Source of the DNA: Rhyacichthys aspro
Lineage: Eukaryota; Chordata; Actinopteri; Gobiiformes; Rhyacichthyidae
Reading direction: 5' to 3'
Assembly: GCA_036850595.1 (NCBI GenBank)
Contig: CM072152.1
Coordinates: 16,815,207 to 16,879,206 of the forward strand
DNA: 64,000 bases
Part shown: positions 60,980 to 64,000 of the stretch, piece after piece
Layout of the letters: each line of letters begins with the position of its first letter
Position numbering within the stretch: position 1 is the stretch's first letter
Notes under the pieces: generated by a model
What the model was told of the DNA's origin: nothing
The model's database searches: none
Seen by the model: the letters and a program-made list of their open reading frames with translations, nothing else
Made by a program: the position numbers and the translations under genes

Positions 60980-63900
60980 CTCTGTGGATGTGTATTTACT
61001 GCAAAGCCTGATGGGTAATGACCACGTCCAGTAGACCCAGCACTCACCAACCATGCTTCAGTTTGATGTGTTAACCCCAGGCTGCTCTGCCATTACCCAC
61101 ACTGCCATTCAGCAAACCTCGCTGTGAGGCAAAATGGCTTATATTGTTCACTCACATGAATTTGTCCTGGTCGACTGCAGAGCCCAGCTCACAGCTGTAA
61201 CCTGTTGTTGCTCTGCTGCACTGTGGCCAGCTGCTGACTGTTGTTATTGTGTTGATCATTTAAACATGTGTCCACTAGACATGCCTGTGTGAGTGCTGAA
61301 TGAGTCTATGTTCAAATGACCTTAAATGTGGGCTGAAAGATTACAACACTTTATTTTAACATCCCATATTTTGGGGTATTTGTGGCAGCAGCAGAAATAA
61401 AAACTGCCCACTGTTCTCTTTCTCCTTCTATGTTTGTTTGTTAGCCTCTGTTGTATTCCTATGCCCAGTATGCAGCACATTGAGAGTTTGTGAAGGAGCA
61501 GAGTGTGCAGCCAGGTCCTGCATGAGCACCATTCTGCGTCCACAGTCAAAATACATTCAAGGAGCACCATACACTTTCACTGTCTGCTGTCCTACTGTGT
61601 CTCTTTAAAAGTCAAGTCATACACACATATTAGTACTGCTTATCCTCACGCTGTGAAGATTTTTTTTTCAGTTTTTTTCCATTTTACACAATCATTAACA
61701 GTGAAAACAGTGAAAACAATGAACTGTGAATGAGTTTCAACTAGCAGCTCGAAGTGATAAAAGAAGACTGAGGATTCACAAAGCATTGTTCTAATAATAT
61801 TTGGTGGATAGTTTGGGAAACAAAGATCCATCAATTTCACTGCAGTATGTAACATGTAAAGAAAAGGCTTTTTCTCGTTAAATTCAGTGTAGAATAAATG
61901 GCTATGTCAAACACAGTCTTCTCTCAAAAATGGATTGAGGAATGCCATGGTTTTTAAAACTATTTATTTAATGTAATGAAAGCTCACCTCAAGGGAGCAG
62001 TCAGTAGTCTCTAAACATGCTAAAACAACATATCCAGGAGTCTCTTGATAAGATTTGTTTGTTTGGCCTTCACTCAGTTGATATTTCCCATTTGTAAAAA
62101 TATATATGAATATAAAACAGGCTTTAAAGTAAAGAAGAGGAATTTGGATGAGTGTGTGAGCGAATATATAATTTGTTTAAATCCTGAGTGGGTTTTCTCA
62201 AGGTCTAAAAAAAATCTAATTTATCTTTGTCTGTGCTGACACTGCATCTGTGCATATGTAAGACTTTAAAATGGTGGAAGCAGAGTGCAAACTCATTAAG
62301 GTTCCAAAGACGGGATAAACCTCCACAGGAGTGTTTGTTTTTCAATTCACTGGTGCTCCTTCGCCCGAGGAGGACGGCCTGGGCAGACTGTTTTCCACTG
62401 CCCGTCTTTAATACTCCACTGTCTCTAACCGCATATGGACTTCACAGATCTACAGTGAAAACAGAGAAAAGCCCTGAGCCTCCATAAGCTCTAGCAGTGG
62501 GGTTTGATATTCCTTTGAACGTATAGAGGCATTCAAAAGTGTGGGAAAAGTTCACTTCAGTCTCTTGTATGACTAATGGATTGATGTTTACCATCATACA
62601 ATATCCTCTTCTAAATATAAATAGAAATTCAGTCCAAAAACATGTCAGATGAAATCACACAGTCACATATTCCCTCAGATGTGCATTACATCCACTGCAC
62701 TTTCCTGCTCCACTACCAGGCTGTGACTCATCCCTGTAATGATAACACGCTGAGACTTAAGGGACGAGCTGTGACTCTCTCCAAAAACGTTGTCACACTG
62801 TTTAGTTTTGGGATTCATCTTCATTCACGCTCAAGTGTCCTCCCATCTGCTCCCTGAACACGACAAACTGCAGAAGTAGGACAAGTTCCCCTCGTCAGAG
62901 CAACCAAGTGGCCCCACAGCTTTGTGAAAACCCCTCTCATCGTCAAAAGCCTTCGATGTGCCATCAGACCCGATTAGAATTAAACATATATATTTAGACA
63001 ACACCATGGAACATGTAGGCGTTCCTTAGATCCATACAGCTCAACAAAACTGTGCTGTAGACCCGAGCTTCATCTGTGTGAAGAGCTGACTGTTAAAATA
63101 ACCTGTGCATTCATGCTCATTTGGCAACACTTTTTTATTTGAGATACGTGGGGAATCTGCCTTAGTATGACCTGATCCTATAGTCTAATATATCTAATGT
63201 AAAATTATAAAAGGCAATTATAATGTTTTACAGTGACCCATACTTTAGCCAAATAAAGTATGACAGACTGACAGAGAACTCATCATCGACAAAGAGCTCT
63301 AATCTATACCAAAACCATTTAGCTGCTGGCATAGAGTAAGAGACTGGCTATAGTGATCCCAAAAGTGATGATCGGTGAGGTGAGGCCCTGTTGTTTGAAT
63401 GCATCTGTATAATTTATGTATATCTTGTAAGTAAACTGATCGTGTTTCATGGCTGAGCACAGTGCGTCTGACCATGACCTGCTCAAGATGTCGAAAGCTG
63501 ATCTTTACTCTGAGATATAAGACATGCTCATGGGAATCTCCTGCTGCAGAAAATACACTGCACTTGGAGCATGTACCTGTATGTGCAGCCCATAATGACC
63601 TTGGAGCTTTTGATAAATATTTCATTAGTTTGGAACATGTAACCACTCACTGTTTTGATGCACCATATCTGAGGGAAAATAATGATTTCTTTACAGCATG
63701 GAAAATATGGCTGAGCTGGCATGTATACCTTGTGTATAGAAGGCCCATGTGTGCGTAATATATGGTAATAGGACACTGCACACTCTCAAATGAAGCAGGT
63801 GTTTCTTGTTGAAGTATGTAGAGCTGAGATATGTTTACCAAAGTAACATTTTCTTTTGGAAGCAATATGCTCTCGGAAAATATCATTAATCATCAGTGCG

Positions 63901-64000
63901 CTCAATTTGTAAATCTGAAACATCTAATCTGATGTAATTGTTTCTCAATTTGGGCCAGTTTCCATCACCATTTGGAGCTTGTGTATTCCATCAGTGGGAG

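Larger units (their letters stand above)
52691..64000. other. Non-coding DNA (proposed intron) to the window edge
   Basis: AT-rich sequence with simple repeats at 54866-55038 and one hAT-like remnant at 60703-60979. The ORFs here lack splice support and family signatures. I see no coding exon, RNA gene or poly(A)-linked gene end. Confidence 0.45.

Noticed and set aside
63299..63758. Opposed ORFs of 115 and 98 codons near the right edge
   Set aside because: They are shadows of each other, lack splice sites and show no coding-like third-position pattern.
1..64000. CRISPR arrays, operons, tRNA/rRNA genes, known microRNA hairpins, intact viral or retrotransposon genes
   Set aside because: None could be recognised by eye on either strand; the sequence has vertebrate intron/intergenic character throughout.

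Overview
This window looks like teleost-fish chromosomal DNA. It is AT-rich and mostly non-coding, with vertebrate splice signals and very short introns (72 bp). It also carries CA/GA/TA microsatellites and hAT-type transposon remnants of the kinds common in ray-finned fish genomes. I see no bacterial operons, CRISPR array, tRNA or rRNA, and no intact viral or transposase gene.

Left edge (1-664, minus strand): two adjacent coding exons separated by a 72-bp intron encode the first ~197 residues of a protein that matches, from memory of the family, the conserved N-terminal region of KIAA1755/PLEKHG4 (puratrophin)-type proteins. The rest of the gene lies off the left edge. Its initiator codon must sit in an upstream exon (higher coordinates) that I cannot place with certainty.

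665-26,400: mainly intronic or intergenic DNA. It holds several short blocks that look exon-like but are unassigned (9.2 kb plus, 15.5-15.7 kb plus, 16.2-16.4 kb plus followed by a poly(A) signal, 17.9 kb minus followed by a poly(A) signal). The best-defined mobile element of the window is here: a 710-bp non-autonomous hAT element at 18,375-19,084 with perfect 8-bp target-site duplications.

26,440-26,865: a CpG-rich 5' exon and promoter candidate on the plus strand, with two upstream ORFs. The second ends on the base immediately before a start codon that lies 19 nt from a good splice donor. An acceptor at 52.45 kb continues that reading frame into a hydrophobic signal-peptide or signal-anchor-like segment. 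I propose (inference) a plus-strand gene with a ~25.6-kb first intron that extends beyond the right edge; its identity is unknown.

26,866-64,000: apart from that exon, the DNA is non-coding, with microsatellites, two degenerate hAT-like copies (35.9 and 60.7 kb) and a degenerate tRNA-derived SINE-like repeat (51.5 kb). The layout suggests long introns and regulatory DNA between two divergently oriented genes. No new multi-gene system is visible. The observations most worth checking are the uORF/start arrangement, the long-range splice with its triple-AG acceptor, the unassigned exon-like cluster at 15-18 kb, and the hairpin-bearing hAT element.
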